Source of the DNA: Darwinibacter acetoxidans_A | Lineage (GTDB): Bacteria; Bacillota; Limnochordia; Darwinibacteriales; Darwinibacteriaceae | Direction of reading: 5' to 3' | DNA: 19,932 nucleotides | NCBI GenBank assembly: GCA_041936745.1 | Contig: JBHGWS010000093.1 | Coordinates: 1 to 19,932 of the forward strand | Shown: in pieces, positions 7,452-14,790 of the stretch | Numbering within the stretch: the stretch's first letter is position 1 | How the letters are laid out: every line of letters starts with the position of its first letter | Notes under the pieces: generated by a model | Seen by the model: only the letters and a program-made list of their open reading frames with translations | Databases searched by the model: none | Told to the model about the DNA's origin: nothing | Position numbers and translations under genes: made by a program

Positions 7452-8345
7452 TTAAAGCTTTAACAGATCCCTGCCGACTAAAATTTCTTCCTGATCGTGG
7501 CTTTTAGCCCGCGCCGCATACCCCGTTTGATTGATAATCGCCGATTGGCCTTCAAAGGCCAGATCCCATAAATTGCCCACTAACATGGGGTTAATGGCCA
7601 GATCGAACTGCCTTTCCAAATAGACAGCTTTATAGCTGCTGCGCAGCCAATCTTCCTGCTGCCATTCATTCCAGGGCCCGTTGTTGGCGGAAGGCTGGAT
7701 TAGTATTTTAGCACCTAAAAGGCGCAGCCGCTCCCAAACCTCTTCATAGAATGCATCCAGGCAGATGGCAACCCCCAAGCGCCCGAAGGGGCTTTTAACA
7801 ACACTCATGTAATTAAAGGGCGCCGCGTTGAGATCCAGGCCGCCTTTACCTTCCATGTCCACCAAATACATTTTATGCTGGCGGTAAATAACATCGCCCG
7901 ACGGCGTTATGACGGGTGAGGTGTTGTAAACCCTGTTAGTTTGGCCCCAGCGCATCACGGCAGAGCCTGCCACAATCCAGGCTTCGAACTCTCGGGCCGC
8001 CTTTTGAAAAGCTGAAAGATAAATGCGCTCTGCCTCGGCAGATTTTGCCATGAGCAGTGCTTTCGCCCAGGAAACCCGTTTAAACAATTTGTACTGGCCC
8101 ACAGTGATAAAATGCGTTTGGACCAAACGCGAGGTTGCTTGGGCAAAAGAGCTGCTGGACCAGATGCGGTCTGATTCATTACAGAGCAGGCAGAAAGTGC
8201 CGATGTGTTCCGGGAACACAGCTAAAAGCGGGCCTTCCCCGCTTTTTTCGCGCACCTTGGCCATCAAGTTCATAATTTTTTCTTGAAAGGCTTCTTCCGT
8301 GTAATAGTCCTTGGCCGCAAGTTTCATCTGCACGCAAGCTATCAT
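7452..8345 (-). CDS. Carbon-nitrogen hydrolase (nitrilase superfamily)
   Basis: A 297-residue protein of the nitrilase/amidase superfamily, which hydrolyses non-peptide C-N bonds. The Glu-Lys-Cys triad is visible as E46 (VFPEHIG), K158 (YRQHKMYLVD) and C195 (GVAICLDAFYEE). The length is normal for a single-domain enzyme, and there is no signal peptide, so it is cytoplasmic. An insert rich in polar and aromatic residues at about 56-118 lies between the Glu region and the rest, as in unassigned bacterial members. I do not see features that would assign it to the carbamoylputrescine, beta-ureidopropionase or omega-amidase branches, so the substrate is unknown. The ATG has GAGGTG seven bases upstream. 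It stands alone as a transcription unit, divergent from the mgtC-like gene. Confidence 0.85.
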   Translation of the reverse strand: MIACVQMKLAAKDYYTEEAFQEKIMNLMAKVREKSGEGPLLAVFPEHIGTFCLLCNESDRIWSSSSFAQATSRLVQTHFITVGQYKLFKRVSWAKALLMAKSAEAERIYLSAFQKAAREFEAWIVAGSAVMRWGQTNRVYNTSPVITPSGDVIYRQHKMYLVDMEGKGGLDLNAAPFNYMSVVKSPFGRLGVAICLDAFYEEVWERLRLLGAKILIQPSANNGPWNEWQQEDWLRSSYKAVYLERQFDLAINPMLVGNLWDLAFEGQSAIINQTGYAARAKSHDQEEILVGRDLLKL

Positions 8346-8416
8346 TGTTTCTCACCTCTTCCTATTTCTTCGCCTTCCACCCCGCTTTTCCTTGCGCAAA
8401 GGGGATTGAATAAGCG

Positions 8417-8425
8417 ATTATGCCA
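8417..8425 (-). promoter_or_regulatory. Extended -10 promoter for the nitrilase gene
   Basis: The minus strand reads TGGCATAAT (8425-8417), a TGN extended -10 with a five-of-six hexamer, about 70 bp upstream of the nitrilase ATG. No strong -35 is present, which is common for extended -10 promoters. The rest of the leader holds a TTGCGCAA palindrome (8392-8399) of unknown meaning. Confidence 0.35.
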
Positions 8426-8504
8426 TAAATGCTGAAGCAAAGTTGAATTAAGAGGGCAAAAAGAGCTTTTGGTGGGAATTTAGCGTCATTTTAGAGTTAA
8501 AAGC

Positions 8505-8533
8505 TTGACAAGCAGCAAAAAGATTCCTAAGAT
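8505..8533 (+). promoter_or_regulatory. SigA-type promoter for the mgtC-like gene
   Basis: A perfect -35 TTGACA (8505-8510) is separated by 17 bp from TAAGAT (8528-8533), a fair -10. This predicts a leader of about 80 nt before the TTG start at 8623. That leader is too short for the Mg2+-sensing M-box riboswitch, and I see no conserved riboswitch core in it. Confidence 0.6.
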
Positions 8534-8622
8534 AAAATTGAATTGATAAAATTATGCAAATCGCCTTGTGGTGGAGTTTTTGTAGATCGGAGCAGCCAGT
8601 TAATTAAAAAGGGGGACGTTTA

Positions 8623-9282
8623 TTGCAGATATCTTACTGGGACATTACCATTAGGCTGGTATTAGCCTTGCTGTTGGGAGGGGCAATCGGTTTAGAGCGG
8701 GAAAGCATGCGGCGGCCCGCCGGTTTTCGCACTCATATCCTGGTGTGTATTGGCTCTACCTTAATAATGATGACTTCTGCCTACCCCTTGGCTTCAAATT
8801 TTCCGGGCCGCTTCGATCCGGGAAGGATTGCTGCCCAAGTAGTCAGCGGTATCGGTTTTATAGGTGCGGGCACAATTTTACGGGAAGGCATTGCTGTAAG
8901 GGGCCTGACCACCGCAGCAAGCCTTTGGGCAGTGGCAGGTATTGGTTTAGCGATCGGCTCCGGTTTTTATTTCGCAGCTATTTTAACGGCTTCCTTAGCC
9001 ATCCTTACCTTATTATTTTTAAGCAAGCTGGAATTCATCCGCCTGCCTGCCCGCCAGGAACGCCTGCTTTTAAACATTTTAGATCAGCCCGGCCAGCTTG
9101 CCAAAATTTTTGCCGTTTTAGAGAAATATAGGGTAAATGTGCAGGGCGTAGAATTAGCAATTGCAAAAGCGGGCCATGCTCAATTATATTTAGAAATAAA
9201 TAAAATAGGGGGGCCGCGCCGTACGGATTTTATGAAAGAACTATTTTCTACGCCCGGCGTCATTGAGGCAACCTATATTTAA
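8623..9282 (+). CDS. mgtC: MgtC/SapB-family inner membrane protein
   Basis: A 219-residue membrane protein. The N-terminal half (about 1-138) has four or five hydrophobic helices with the family motifs GLERES (23-28), RTHILVCIGS (36-45) and the GIGFIGAGTIL / RGLTTAASLWAVAGIGLA stretch (76-110). The C-terminal part (about 146-219) looks like the ACT-type soluble domain of long MgtC proteins (ILDQPGQLAKIFAVLEKY). Members are linked to growth at low Mg2+ and, in pathogens, to inhibition of F1Fo ATP synthase; the role in environmental Firmicutes is not settled. The start is TTG with AAGGGGGA six bases before it, and no better start is available. It has its own promoter, and no Mg2+ transporter gene adjoins it. 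Confidence 0.88.
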   Translation: MQISYWDITIRLVLALLLGGAIGLERESMRRPAGFRTHILVCIGSTLIMMTSAYPLASNFPGRFDPGRIAAQVVSGIGFIGAGTILREGIAVRGLTTAASLWAVAGIGLAIGSGFYFAAILTASLAILTLLFLSKLEFIRLPARQERLLLNILDQPGQLAKIFAVLEKYRVNVQGVELAIAKAGHAQLYLEINKIGGPRRTDFMKELFSTPGVIEATYI

Positions 9283-9294
9283 CCCAGATGTTTT

Positions 9295-9325
9295 AAGGGA
9301 TAAAATTCTCCGTCCCCTTCTTTTT
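9295..9325 (+). terminator. Weak intrinsic terminator after the mgtC-like gene
   Basis: AAGGG (9295-9299) can pair with CCCTT (9315-9319) across a long loop, followed by CTTTTT. The stem is short, so this is a weak candidate. Confidence 0.3.
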
Positions 9326-9387
9326 GCCGCAATCCCTTGGCATGCCTTTCACTTGACAAGAAGGCCGGCCGTGCATTATGCTCATTG

Positions 9388-9396
9388 TGATATAAT
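9388..9396 (+). promoter_or_regulatory. Extended -10 promoter for the csoR-like gene
   Basis: TGATATAAT (9388-9396) is a perfect TGN-TATAAT extended -10 box, about 90 bp before the ATG. A TTGACA lies at 9353-9358 but is 32 bp away. It would only fit a second promoter using CATTAT (9374-9379) at a tight 15-bp spacing. A GGCCGGCC palindrome (9363-9370) lies between the two. Confidence 0.5.
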
Positions 9397-9446
9397 AAAA
9401 CCTGTTGTCGAAGCTTAGTTTAGGCGGGCACAGAAATAAGGAAGTT

Positions 9447-9461
9447 TAAGGCTCAGCCTTA
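9447..9461. promoter_or_regulatory. Palindrome in the csoR-like leader, possible operator
   Basis: TAAGGCT-C-AGCCTTA is a perfect 7+7 inverted repeat with a single central base, lying between the predicted promoter and the Shine-Dalgarno of the csoR-like gene. Its position suits an autoregulatory operator, although it differs from the GC-rich CsoR sites I know, so its binding protein is uncertain. Confidence 0.35.
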
Positions 9462-9486
9462 GGCGGATCATGCGAGGGGATTTGCG

Positions 9487-9744
9487 ATGGAAAAAGAAAA
9501 ACTGCTTCAGCGCCTCAAGCGGATTGAAGGCCAAGTAAGAGGCGTGCACAGAATGATCTGCGAGGATCAAGAGTGCGTTGATATCTTGATCCAAATCGCA
9601 GCTGTCAGAGGGGCGCTGGATCAGGTCGGTTTAGCTGTCTTTGAACACCACTCCCACCGCTGTATACTAGAGGCACTCGATGAAGAGAAAAACCCCGAAG
9701 CCGTGGAAGAATTAATGAACGCCTTAAAGCGTTTCTTGAAATAA
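9487..9744 (+). CDS. csoR: CsoR-family Cu(I)-sensing transcriptional repressor
   Basis: An 85-residue all-helical metal-sensitive repressor of the CsoR/RcnR family (KRIEGQVRGVHRMI at 11-24). The ligand set is Cys30, His55 and Cys59, with the H-x3-C spacing typical of Cu(I)-sensing CsoR; persulfide-sensing CstR keeps the two Cys but lacks the His, and RcnR/FrmR use other N-terminal ligands. It would bind DNA when apo and release it on Cu(I) binding. The ATG follows GAGGGGA at six bases. No copA, copZ or other copper gene is adjacent, so its targets are elsewhere, or it regulates only itself through the leader palindrome. The gene ends right before a hairpin shared with the convergent M23 gene. 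Confidence 0.88.
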   Translation: MEKEKLLQRLKRIEGQVRGVHRMICEDQECVDILIQIAAVRGALDQVGLAVFEHHSHRCILEALDEEKNPEAVEELMNALKRFLK

Positions 9745-9766
9745 AAAAAGAGCAGGTTAAACCTGC
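9743..9766 (-). terminator. Intrinsic terminator for the M23 gene, possibly bidirectional
   Basis: GCAGGT-TAA-ACCTGC (9752-9766) is a perfect 6-bp stem. On the minus strand it is followed by TCTTTTTTT (9751-9743), a textbook terminator just after the M23 stop codon. On the plus strand the tail is CCCAAATTTT, weaker, but it may also stop csoR transcription. Confidence 0.8.
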
Positions 9767-9774
9767 CCCAAATT

Positions 9775-10614
9775 TTACGGCAGCCACTTTAAGGGATCGA
9801 TCGTTTGGTCCCCTATTTTAATGCGAAAATCTAAATGGGGCCCCGTCGCCAAGCCGCTGCGGCCCGATTGGGCTATCGTTTGGCCTTGGCGGACTTTTTC
9901 GCCCGGCCGCACCAAAAGTTTGGAGTTGTGGCCGTACCAAGTCGTGTAACCATTGTGATCCAGTACAATTCCCAAACCGTAATTGCCCATGGCCTGGGCC
10001 TTAATTACCCTGCCGTTGGCCGCGGCCTTTACAGGCGTGCCCTGGGGAACGGCTATATCGATCCCGCCGTGAAAGTGGCGGGCCTTGGTAATAGGGTGAA
10101 CGCGCTGGCCGTAGCCCGATGTAATGGGCCCGCGCACGGGCCAAATCAGTTTAGGCCGGGGACGGCCTAATACAGCCAGGCTCGCCGGGGGAATCAGGAT
10201 TACCTGCCCGGCCAAAAGCCGATCGGGGTTAGATAAACGATTATAGCTGGCAAGCACGCTCACCGTAGTATTATAGCGCCGGGCCAGCTGGGACAAATTA
10301 TCGCCCGACTGGACCGTGTAAGGAATAATACTGCTTTTCGGATCCCCTAAAACCCGGCGGGTGTCAGGGCCCGCTATGCCGTCTTCTTTTATACCAGCCA
10401 GCCTCTGCACCCGCTTAACCACACCTTCCGTTTGTTCACCATAGATGCCGTCTACCGCCAGTTCGTGCCCTAATTCCACTAAAAGCCCTTGGAGGGCGGC
10501 AACATCCGCCCCCCTCATTCCCACGCATAAAACCCTATCCCCTGCTGCGCCACCGAAGACGGGAGCAAAGAGGAGCAGCAAAACTAAAAAACAAATTCCT
10601 ACTGAGCGCCTCAT
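9775..10614 (-). CDS. Secreted M23 metallopeptidase-like protein with PG-binding and LysM domains
   Basis: A 279-residue cell-wall protein in four parts: a signal peptide (about 1-24, VLLLLFAPVFGGAAG), a peptidoglycan-binding type 1 domain (about 33-90, MRGADVAALQGLL / VDGIYGEQT), a LysM domain (about 98-143, YTVQSGDNLSQLARRYN) and a LytM/M23 domain (about 156-279). The first zinc motif is intact (H182-GGI-D186, in FHGGIDIAVP). The last motif, normally GPHLHFEI, is GPHLDFRI here, so the third zinc ligand His is Asp262. The enzyme may therefore bind metal differently or act as a non-catalytic scaffold like degenerate LytM proteins. The ATG has GGGAGGG six bases upstream. It is a single-gene unit between convergent csoR and the trxB gene. 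In Gram-positives such proteins often act at division or in spore envelopes; this is inference. Confidence 0.88.
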   Translation of the reverse strand: MRRSVGICFLVLLLLFAPVFGGAAGDRVLCVGMRGADVAALQGLLVELGHELAVDGIYGEQTEGVVKRVQRLAGIKEDGIAGPDTRRVLGDPKSSIIPYTVQSGDNLSQLARRYNTTVSVLASYNRLSNPDRLLAGQVILIPPASLAVLGRPRPKLIWPVRGPITSGYGQRVHPITKARHFHGGIDIAVPQGTPVKAAANGRVIKAQAMGNYGLGIVLDHNGYTTWYGHNSKLLVRPGEKVRQGQTIAQSGRSGLATGPHLDFRIKIGDQTIDPLKWLP

Positions 10615-10693
10615 TAACTACCCTCCCGCTTTCTTTTGTTTTTAGTATAAGCGGGGGGTAGGGAAAATATTCTAAATAATAATCAGGCGACCC

Positions 10694-11602
10694 TTAAAGG
10701 CTCTCTAAGTAGCGGTAGGCTTCCATGGCCGCAATGGAGCCGTCCCCGGCCGCGGAGACAATTTGTTTTAAAGGGGTCGTGCGCACATCGCCTGCGGCAA
10801 AGACCCCGGGAATCTCCGTAGCCATGTTGGGAGCTGTCATGATATAGCCTTCTTCGTTTAAAAGCCCCGTGTCTTGCAAAAACCCAGTGTTCGGCAGAAA
10901 TCCGATATAAATAAAGACGCCTTCACCGTTTAAAACCTGAGTGGAATTGTCTTTTACGTTGCGGATTAAAACACCCGTTACCTTATCGTCGCCTTGTATT
11001 TCTTCAACTACCGAATCCCAGGCGAATTTCATTTTGGGATTGTTAAAAGCCCGCTTCTGTAAGATGGGCAGGGCCCTTAACTCGTCCCGCCTGTGGATTA
11101 TAGTGACACTTCTGCCAAAGCGCGTTAGAAAGATGCCTTCTTCCACAGCGGAGTCACCGCCGCCTACAACGAAAATATCTTTATCGCGGTAAAAAGCCCC
11201 GTCACAGGTGGCGCAGTAAGAAACGCCGCGGCCCGTCAGCTTCTCTTCCCCCGGTACATTTAACAACCTGGGCTGGGCCCCGGTAGCCAAGATGACAGCC
11301 CCCGCCTCTATAGTTTCCGAGCCAACCTGCAGTTTTTTCGGTTGGCCGTTCAATTCCACTTTACTGACTTCGCCCAATTTCCATTCCACACCAACGCCTA
11401 AAGCCTGCTGGTACATATGTTCTGACAGTTCGGGCCCGGTAATGCTGCTGAAACCGGGGTAGTTTTCGATATCAAAAGTGTTCTGCATCTGCCCACCGTA
11501 GAGGGCCCTTTCTATAACAACGGTTTTTAGATTGGCTCGCGCGGCATAAAGCCCTGCAGTCAAGCCTGCCGGCCCGCCGCCGATAATCGCTAAATCATAC
11601 AT
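10694..11602 (-). CDS. trxB: Thioredoxin-disulfide reductase
   Basis: A 302-residue FAD enzyme of low-molecular-weight thioredoxin reductase type. FAD binding is shown by GGGPAGLTAG (8-17) and FAAGDVRTTPLKQ near residue 268. The redox-active pair is C130-A-T-C133 in SYCATCDGAF. The NAD(P)H domain carries GGGDSAVEEG (147-156) and HRRDELRA (170-177); the HRRxxxR motif indicates NADPH rather than NADH or ferredoxin-flavin use. It would reduce thioredoxin, whose gene is not in the window. The ATG has GAGGAGA seven bases upstream. It lies just after the terminator of the rnf-apbE operon, so it should have its own promoter in the 70 bp before it, where I find no clear consensus. Confidence 0.93.
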   Translation of the reverse strand: MYDLAIIGGGPAGLTAGLYAARANLKTVVIERALYGGQMQNTFDIENYPGFSSITGPELSEHMYQQALGVGVEWKLGEVSKVELNGQPKKLQVGSETIEAGAVILATGAQPRLLNVPGEEKLTGRGVSYCATCDGAFYRDKDIFVVGGGDSAVEEGIFLTRFGRSVTIIHRRDELRALPILQKRAFNNPKMKFAWDSVVEEIQGDDKVTGVLIRNVKDNSTQVLNGEGVFIYIGFLPNTGFLQDTGLLNEEGYIMTAPNMATEIPGVFAAGDVRTTPLKQIVSAAGDGSIAAMEAYRYLESL

Positions 11603-11671
11603 ATCTATCTCTCCTCACATTGCTCTTTGTATCCCTTACCTTTCCACATTTCATCTTATATTCCTGCCTGC

Positions 11672-11694
11672 AAAAAAGCCACCTGAGAGGTGGC
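11672..11694 (-). terminator. Intrinsic terminator of the rnf-apbE operon
   Basis: On the minus strand GCCACCT-CTC-AGGTGGC (11694-11678) is a perfect 7-bp GC-rich stem followed directly by TTTTTT (11677-11672). It sits 7 bp after the apbE stop codon and marks the end of the Rnf operon. Confidence 0.92.
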
Positions 11695-11701
11695 CTTCAA
11701 G

Positions 11702-12733
11702 CTATTGAGCAATAGTCCTGTTTCGCAGGCCCGGTGACAGCCAGGTCTCTTTCTCTGAGACCATAATTGCCTCGATTCCGGGCAAACTTTCTACCAACCT
11801 GCGCCCTTCTTCCCAGCCCAGAACAAACACCGCCGTGGCTATGGCATCGCCGTAGCCCGCCGTTTCGCTTTCCACCGTGACGCTGCGCAGCCCTTGGGCC
11901 GGGTAACCAGTCTTCGGGTCGATAATATGGTGCCAGCGCTTGCCGTCTGCTTCGAAATAACGCTGGTAGTCACCTGAAGTAAGCACGCTGCGGTTATCCA
12001 AAAGCAAAATCCAGCTGATTTCACTTGGCGTGTCCGGATCCTGTACCCCTACCCGCCAAGGATTGCCGTCAGGCCGCCTGCCGATGGCGGCAATATCGCC
12101 CCCCGCGTTGATAATTGAAGAGCGGGCCCCCTTCTGCCGCAGCGTTTGAATGGCTTGATCAACGGCATAGCCTTTGGCGATACCCCCCAAATCTAAAATA
12201 GTACCTTTGGGGATGCGCACTCTGCCGGCGGCTTCGTCAACTTCCACCCGGGTGTAATCCACAGTGGCCAAGGCTTCCGCCAGATCTGCCTCAGCAGGTA
12301 TTTTCCGCTCATCTGAGCCAAAACCCCAGGCATCCATGACCGCACCGATCGTAACATCAAAAGCACCGCCGGAAACCCGGGCCGCTTCTAAAGCAAGGTT
12401 AATTACGGCCAGCGTCTCCTCGCCGACTTCAACCCATTCTCCCGCCTGCCGGTTAATTCTGCTTACATCGCTGGTGTCAACAAAGCGGGATAATTTCTGT
12501 TCTACCCGCGCCATGACTTGAAAAGCCTCTGCCATCAAAGCAACGGCGTTAGGCCCTTCCACGCGCACATCCACGATGGTATCCATTAAAATTTGCCGAT
12601 CTTGGGCGCTTTTTTCCGTGGTTTTCGACGATGAAATATCCAGAAAGTACCCTAAAAGAGCCAGCAGTCCAAGGCCGATTACAACAAGCACAGTAATCAG
12701 GAAGCGGCGCCGTGAAATCCAGTCTTTAACCAC
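11702..12733 (-). CDS. apbE: FAD:protein FMN transferase (flavin transferase for Rnf)
   Basis: ApbE uses FAD to attach FMN covalently, by a phosphoester bond, to a Thr in target proteins, here expected to be RnfD and RnfG. Family motifs in order are MDAWGFG, LDLGGIAKGYAVD, IINAGGDIAAIG, SGDYQRYFEADGKRWHHI with DPKTGYPA, and GDAIATAVFVLG with the metal-binding Asp. The ORF can be extended to 12799, but that would overlap rnfB. The GTG at 12733 lies 16 bp after the rnfB stop with AGGAAG seven bases upstream, and it starts a typical N-terminal membrane anchor (WISRRRFLITVLVVIGLGLLA), giving 343 residues. There is no Cys lipobox, so it is probably held outside by this single helix. It is the last gene of the operon, followed by the terminator. 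Confidence 0.93.
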   Translation of the reverse strand: MVKDWISRRRFLITVLVVIGLGLLALLGYFLDISSSKTTEKSAQDRQILMDTIVDVRVEGPNAVALMAEAFQVMARVEQKLSRFVDTSDVSRINRQAGEWVEVGEETLAVINLALEAARVSGGAFDVTIGAVMDAWGFGSDERKIPAEADLAEALATVDYTRVEVDEAAGRVRIPKGTILDLGGIAKGYAVDQAIQTLRQKGARSSIINAGGDIAAIGRRPDGNPWRVGVQDPDTPSEISWILLLDNRSVLTSGDYQRYFEADGKRWHHIIDPKTGYPAQGLRSVTVESETAGYGDAIATAVFVLGWEEGRRLVESLPGIEAIMVSEKETWLSPGLRNRTIAQ

Positions 12734-12749
12734 TTTGGCACTTCCTTCC

Positions 12750-13577
12750 TTAACTGGCCGCATTTTTATGAATGACCGGCTTCCCTTCCTGCCATTCAAT
12801 AGTGTTCATTGGGCAGACCGCAACGCATTCTTGACAGTTTGTACATTTATCATAATCAATGTGCGCCAAATTATTCTCCATATAAATTGCTTCTTCCGGG
12901 CAGACCCTGACACAGCGGCGGCAGGCAATGCAGCCTACAGAGCAGGCCTGCCTGACAAATCGGCCCAACAGCTGGGAGCGGCAGCGGATGTGAACGCCTT
13001 GTTCTTCTTCTACCAAAACAATAATATCGCGAGGGCAGGCCGCAACACAAAGCCCGCAGCCGGTGCACTTATCTTCAAACACTACCGGCAGCCCATTTTC
13101 ATCCATGGCCATGGCATCAAAAGGGCAGGCCGCAACACAGGTGCCAAAGCCCAGGCAGCCGTAGCTGCAGACTTTTTGGCCTCCCTGCGTGGTGTGTGCT
13201 AAGGTGCAGTCTTTCGGGCCGTCGTATTCGCCGCGGTTTTTAGCCTCCGCTTGGCCCCCTTTGCACAAAACTTGCGCCACTTTACGTTTCGGGCCGTCTG
13301 ATTCCACTCCCAGGATTTCCGCCACCATTTTGGCAACTTTAGCCCCGCCCACGGGACAGCCGTTAACCGGTGCTTCGCCGGAGGCGACACCTTCCGCAAA
13401 GGCACGGCAGCCGGCAAAACCGCAGGCACCGCAGTTGGCTCCCGGCAGTACTTCTTCTATCTCGTCAACGCGCGGATCGCTTTCCACTGCAAAAATCTTA
13501 CCTGCAGCGGATAGGCCCAAAGCAAACAACCCGCCCATTGCACCCATACTAATGAGGGAAACTATCGTAGTATTCAT
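12750..13577 (-). CDS. rnfB: Rnf complex subunit RnfB, extended clostridial type
   Basis: RnfB accepts electrons from reduced ferredoxin. The 275-residue protein has an N-terminal membrane helix (about 5-27), the Fes-type 4Fe-4S motif C49-x2-C52-x4-C57-x16-C74, and then many more Cys sets: C137/C141/C147/C151 with unusual spacing, C171/C174/C177/C181, C216/C219/C222/C226 (with an extra C212) and C245/C248/C251/C255. That makes one Fes cluster plus about four ferredoxin-like clusters, more than the two of proteobacterial RnfB and like the acetogen (Acetobacterium) form. The ATG follows AGGAGGGG at five bases. It lies 23 bp after rnfA and 16 bp before apbE. The extra clusters suit the low-potential ferredoxin:NAD+ oxidoreductase function of anaerobes. 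Confidence 0.96.
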   Translation of the reverse strand: MNTTIVSLISMGAMGGLFALGLSAAGKIFAVESDPRVDEIEEVLPGANCGACGFAGCRAFAEGVASGEAPVNGCPVGGAKVAKMVAEILGVESDGPKRKVAQVLCKGGQAEAKNRGEYDGPKDCTLAHTTQGGQKVCSYGCLGFGTCVAACPFDAMAMDENGLPVVFEDKCTGCGLCVAACPRDIIVLVEEEQGVHIRCRSQLLGRFVRQACSVGCIACRRCVRVCPEEAIYMENNLAHIDYDKCTNCQECVAVCPMNTIEWQEGKPVIHKNAAS

Positions 13578-13600
13578 CTTGACCCCTCCTACTTAATGTA

Positions 13601-14173
13601 TTAAACCAAGCCGGCAAAACCACTGAATGCCAGGGACATGAGCCCGGCGATTATAAAGGCGATTCCCGCGCCCTGGAGCGGTTCGGGGATATCCGCAAAG
13701 CGCAGTTCTTCCCGAATCCCGGCTAATAAAATTAAAGCTAAGGTAAAGCCCAGCCCGCCGCCTAAACCAAATACCACGGATTCGATAAAGGAATAGGAAC
13801 CCTGTACCGCCATAATTGCCAAACCCAAGATCGCGCAGTTGGTGGTAATCAGCGGCAGGAAAATACCCATGGCTCGGTATAAGCCGGGGCTGGTTTTATG
13901 CAGGAACATCTCTACTAATTGTACCATAGAAGCGATAACTAAGATAAAGGCAACATTTTGCAGAAAGGGCAGGCCGAAAGGCTCTAAAATAAACCACTGG
14001 ATCAGCCAAGTTGCCGCTGAGGCCACTACCATGACAAAAGTGGTGGCAACACCCATACCTAAAGCAGATTCAACTTGTTTGGAAACTCCTAAAAAAGGGC
14101 AGATGCCTAAAAACCTGACCAAAACGAAGTTATTCACCAAAAGAGCACTGAGCAAAATAACGAATAAATTCAC
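13601..14173 (-). CDS. rnfA: Rnf complex membrane subunit RnfA
   Basis: A 190-residue, six-helix membrane protein, homologous to NqrE and RnfE. Cys25 in RFLGICPFLG and Cys113 in TTNCAILG are the conserved residues that, with two Cys of RnfE, hold a [2Fe-2S] centre inside the membrane between the two inverted subunits (known from Nqr and Rnf structures). The start is GTG with AGGGGGGG five bases upstream; the SD overlaps the rnfE stop codon, so the two are translationally close (11 bp gap). Length is normal. Confidence 0.97.
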   Translation of the reverse strand: MNLFVILLSALLVNNFVLVRFLGICPFLGVSKQVESALGMGVATTFVMVVASAATWLIQWFILEPFGLPFLQNVAFILVIASMVQLVEMFLHKTSPGLYRAMGIFLPLITTNCAILGLAIMAVQGSYSFIESVVFGLGGGLGFTLALILLAGIREELRFADIPEPLQGAGIAFIIAGLMSLAFSGFAGLV

Positions 14174-14184
14174 GCCTTCCCCCC

Positions 14185-14787
14185 CTAACTAGCTCTTTGC
14201 CGCTTGGCGATCATATTCATAACCGCCAGCAGAATACCTAAAGTAATAAAAGCACCGGGCGGCAGGGCCATAATGCCTAAAGTTGTTGCCCCTTCTTTTA
14301 AGATTCGGTAGCCGAAGATCGAACCGGCACCTAAAATCTCCCTGATGGTACCTAACAAAGTAAGTGCCCAGGTGAAGCCCAGACCCATGCCCAAACCATC
14401 CAATGCGGAAGCAATAACGGGCTTTTTGGAAGCATAAGCTTCGGCCCTGCCCAGTACAATGCAGTTAACTACAATCAGGGGGATAAATAACCCCAAGACT
14501 TTGTGCATGTCGGGAAGGTAGGCGTTCATAAAGAGATCGACAATCGTCACAAAAGTTGCTATCACTATAATATAAGATGGGATCCGCACCTTGGCGGGAA
14601 TCACATTTTTCAAAAGGCTGATTAAAGCACTGGAACAAATTAAAACGAAGGCCGTGGCCAATCCCATGGACATCCCGTTGATAGCACTGGTCGTTACGGC
14701 CAGAGTCGGGCACAAGCCAATCATGATCCTAAACGTCGGATTTTCCCGCCAAAGCCCCTGTTTAAAATCCTGCCAGATATTAGCCAT
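14185..14787 (-). CDS. rnfE: Rnf complex membrane subunit RnfE
   Basis: A 200-residue, six-helix membrane protein, homologous to NqrD and paralogous to RnfA. Cys26 in MIGLCPTLAVT and Cys109 in VVNCIVLGRAEAY are the partner ligands for the intramembrane [2Fe-2S] cluster. The start region ENPTFRIMIGLCP is typical. The ATG lies 3 bp after the rnfG stop with a G-rich SD (GGGGGGG) eight bases upstream. Confidence 0.97.
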   Translation of the reverse strand: MANIWQDFKQGLWRENPTFRIMIGLCPTLAVTTSAINGMSMGLATAFVLICSSALISLLKNVIPAKVRIPSYIIVIATFVTIVDLFMNAYLPDMHKVLGLFIPLIVVNCIVLGRAEAYASKKPVIASALDGLGMGLGFTWALTLLGTIREILGAGSIFGYRILKEGATTLGIMALPPGAFITLGILLAVMNMIAKRQRAS

Positions 14788-14790
14788 ACT

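Noticed and set aside
8534..8622. Possible Mg2+ riboswitch (M-box) before the mgtC-like gene
   Set aside because: The leader predicted from the promoter is only about 80 nt, half the size of an M-box, and no terminator or conserved core helices are visible.
10640..10675. Sporulation sigma-factor promoter before the M23 gene (ATATT then TATACT on the minus strand)
   Set aside because: The spacing and the -10 sequence do not match the SigE or SigG consensus; only a TATACT hexamer is clear.
12734..12799. Longer N-terminus for ApbE
   Set aside because: It would overlap rnfB by 50 bp and lacks a good SD; the GTG at 12733 has a well-spaced SD and begins directly at the membrane anchor.
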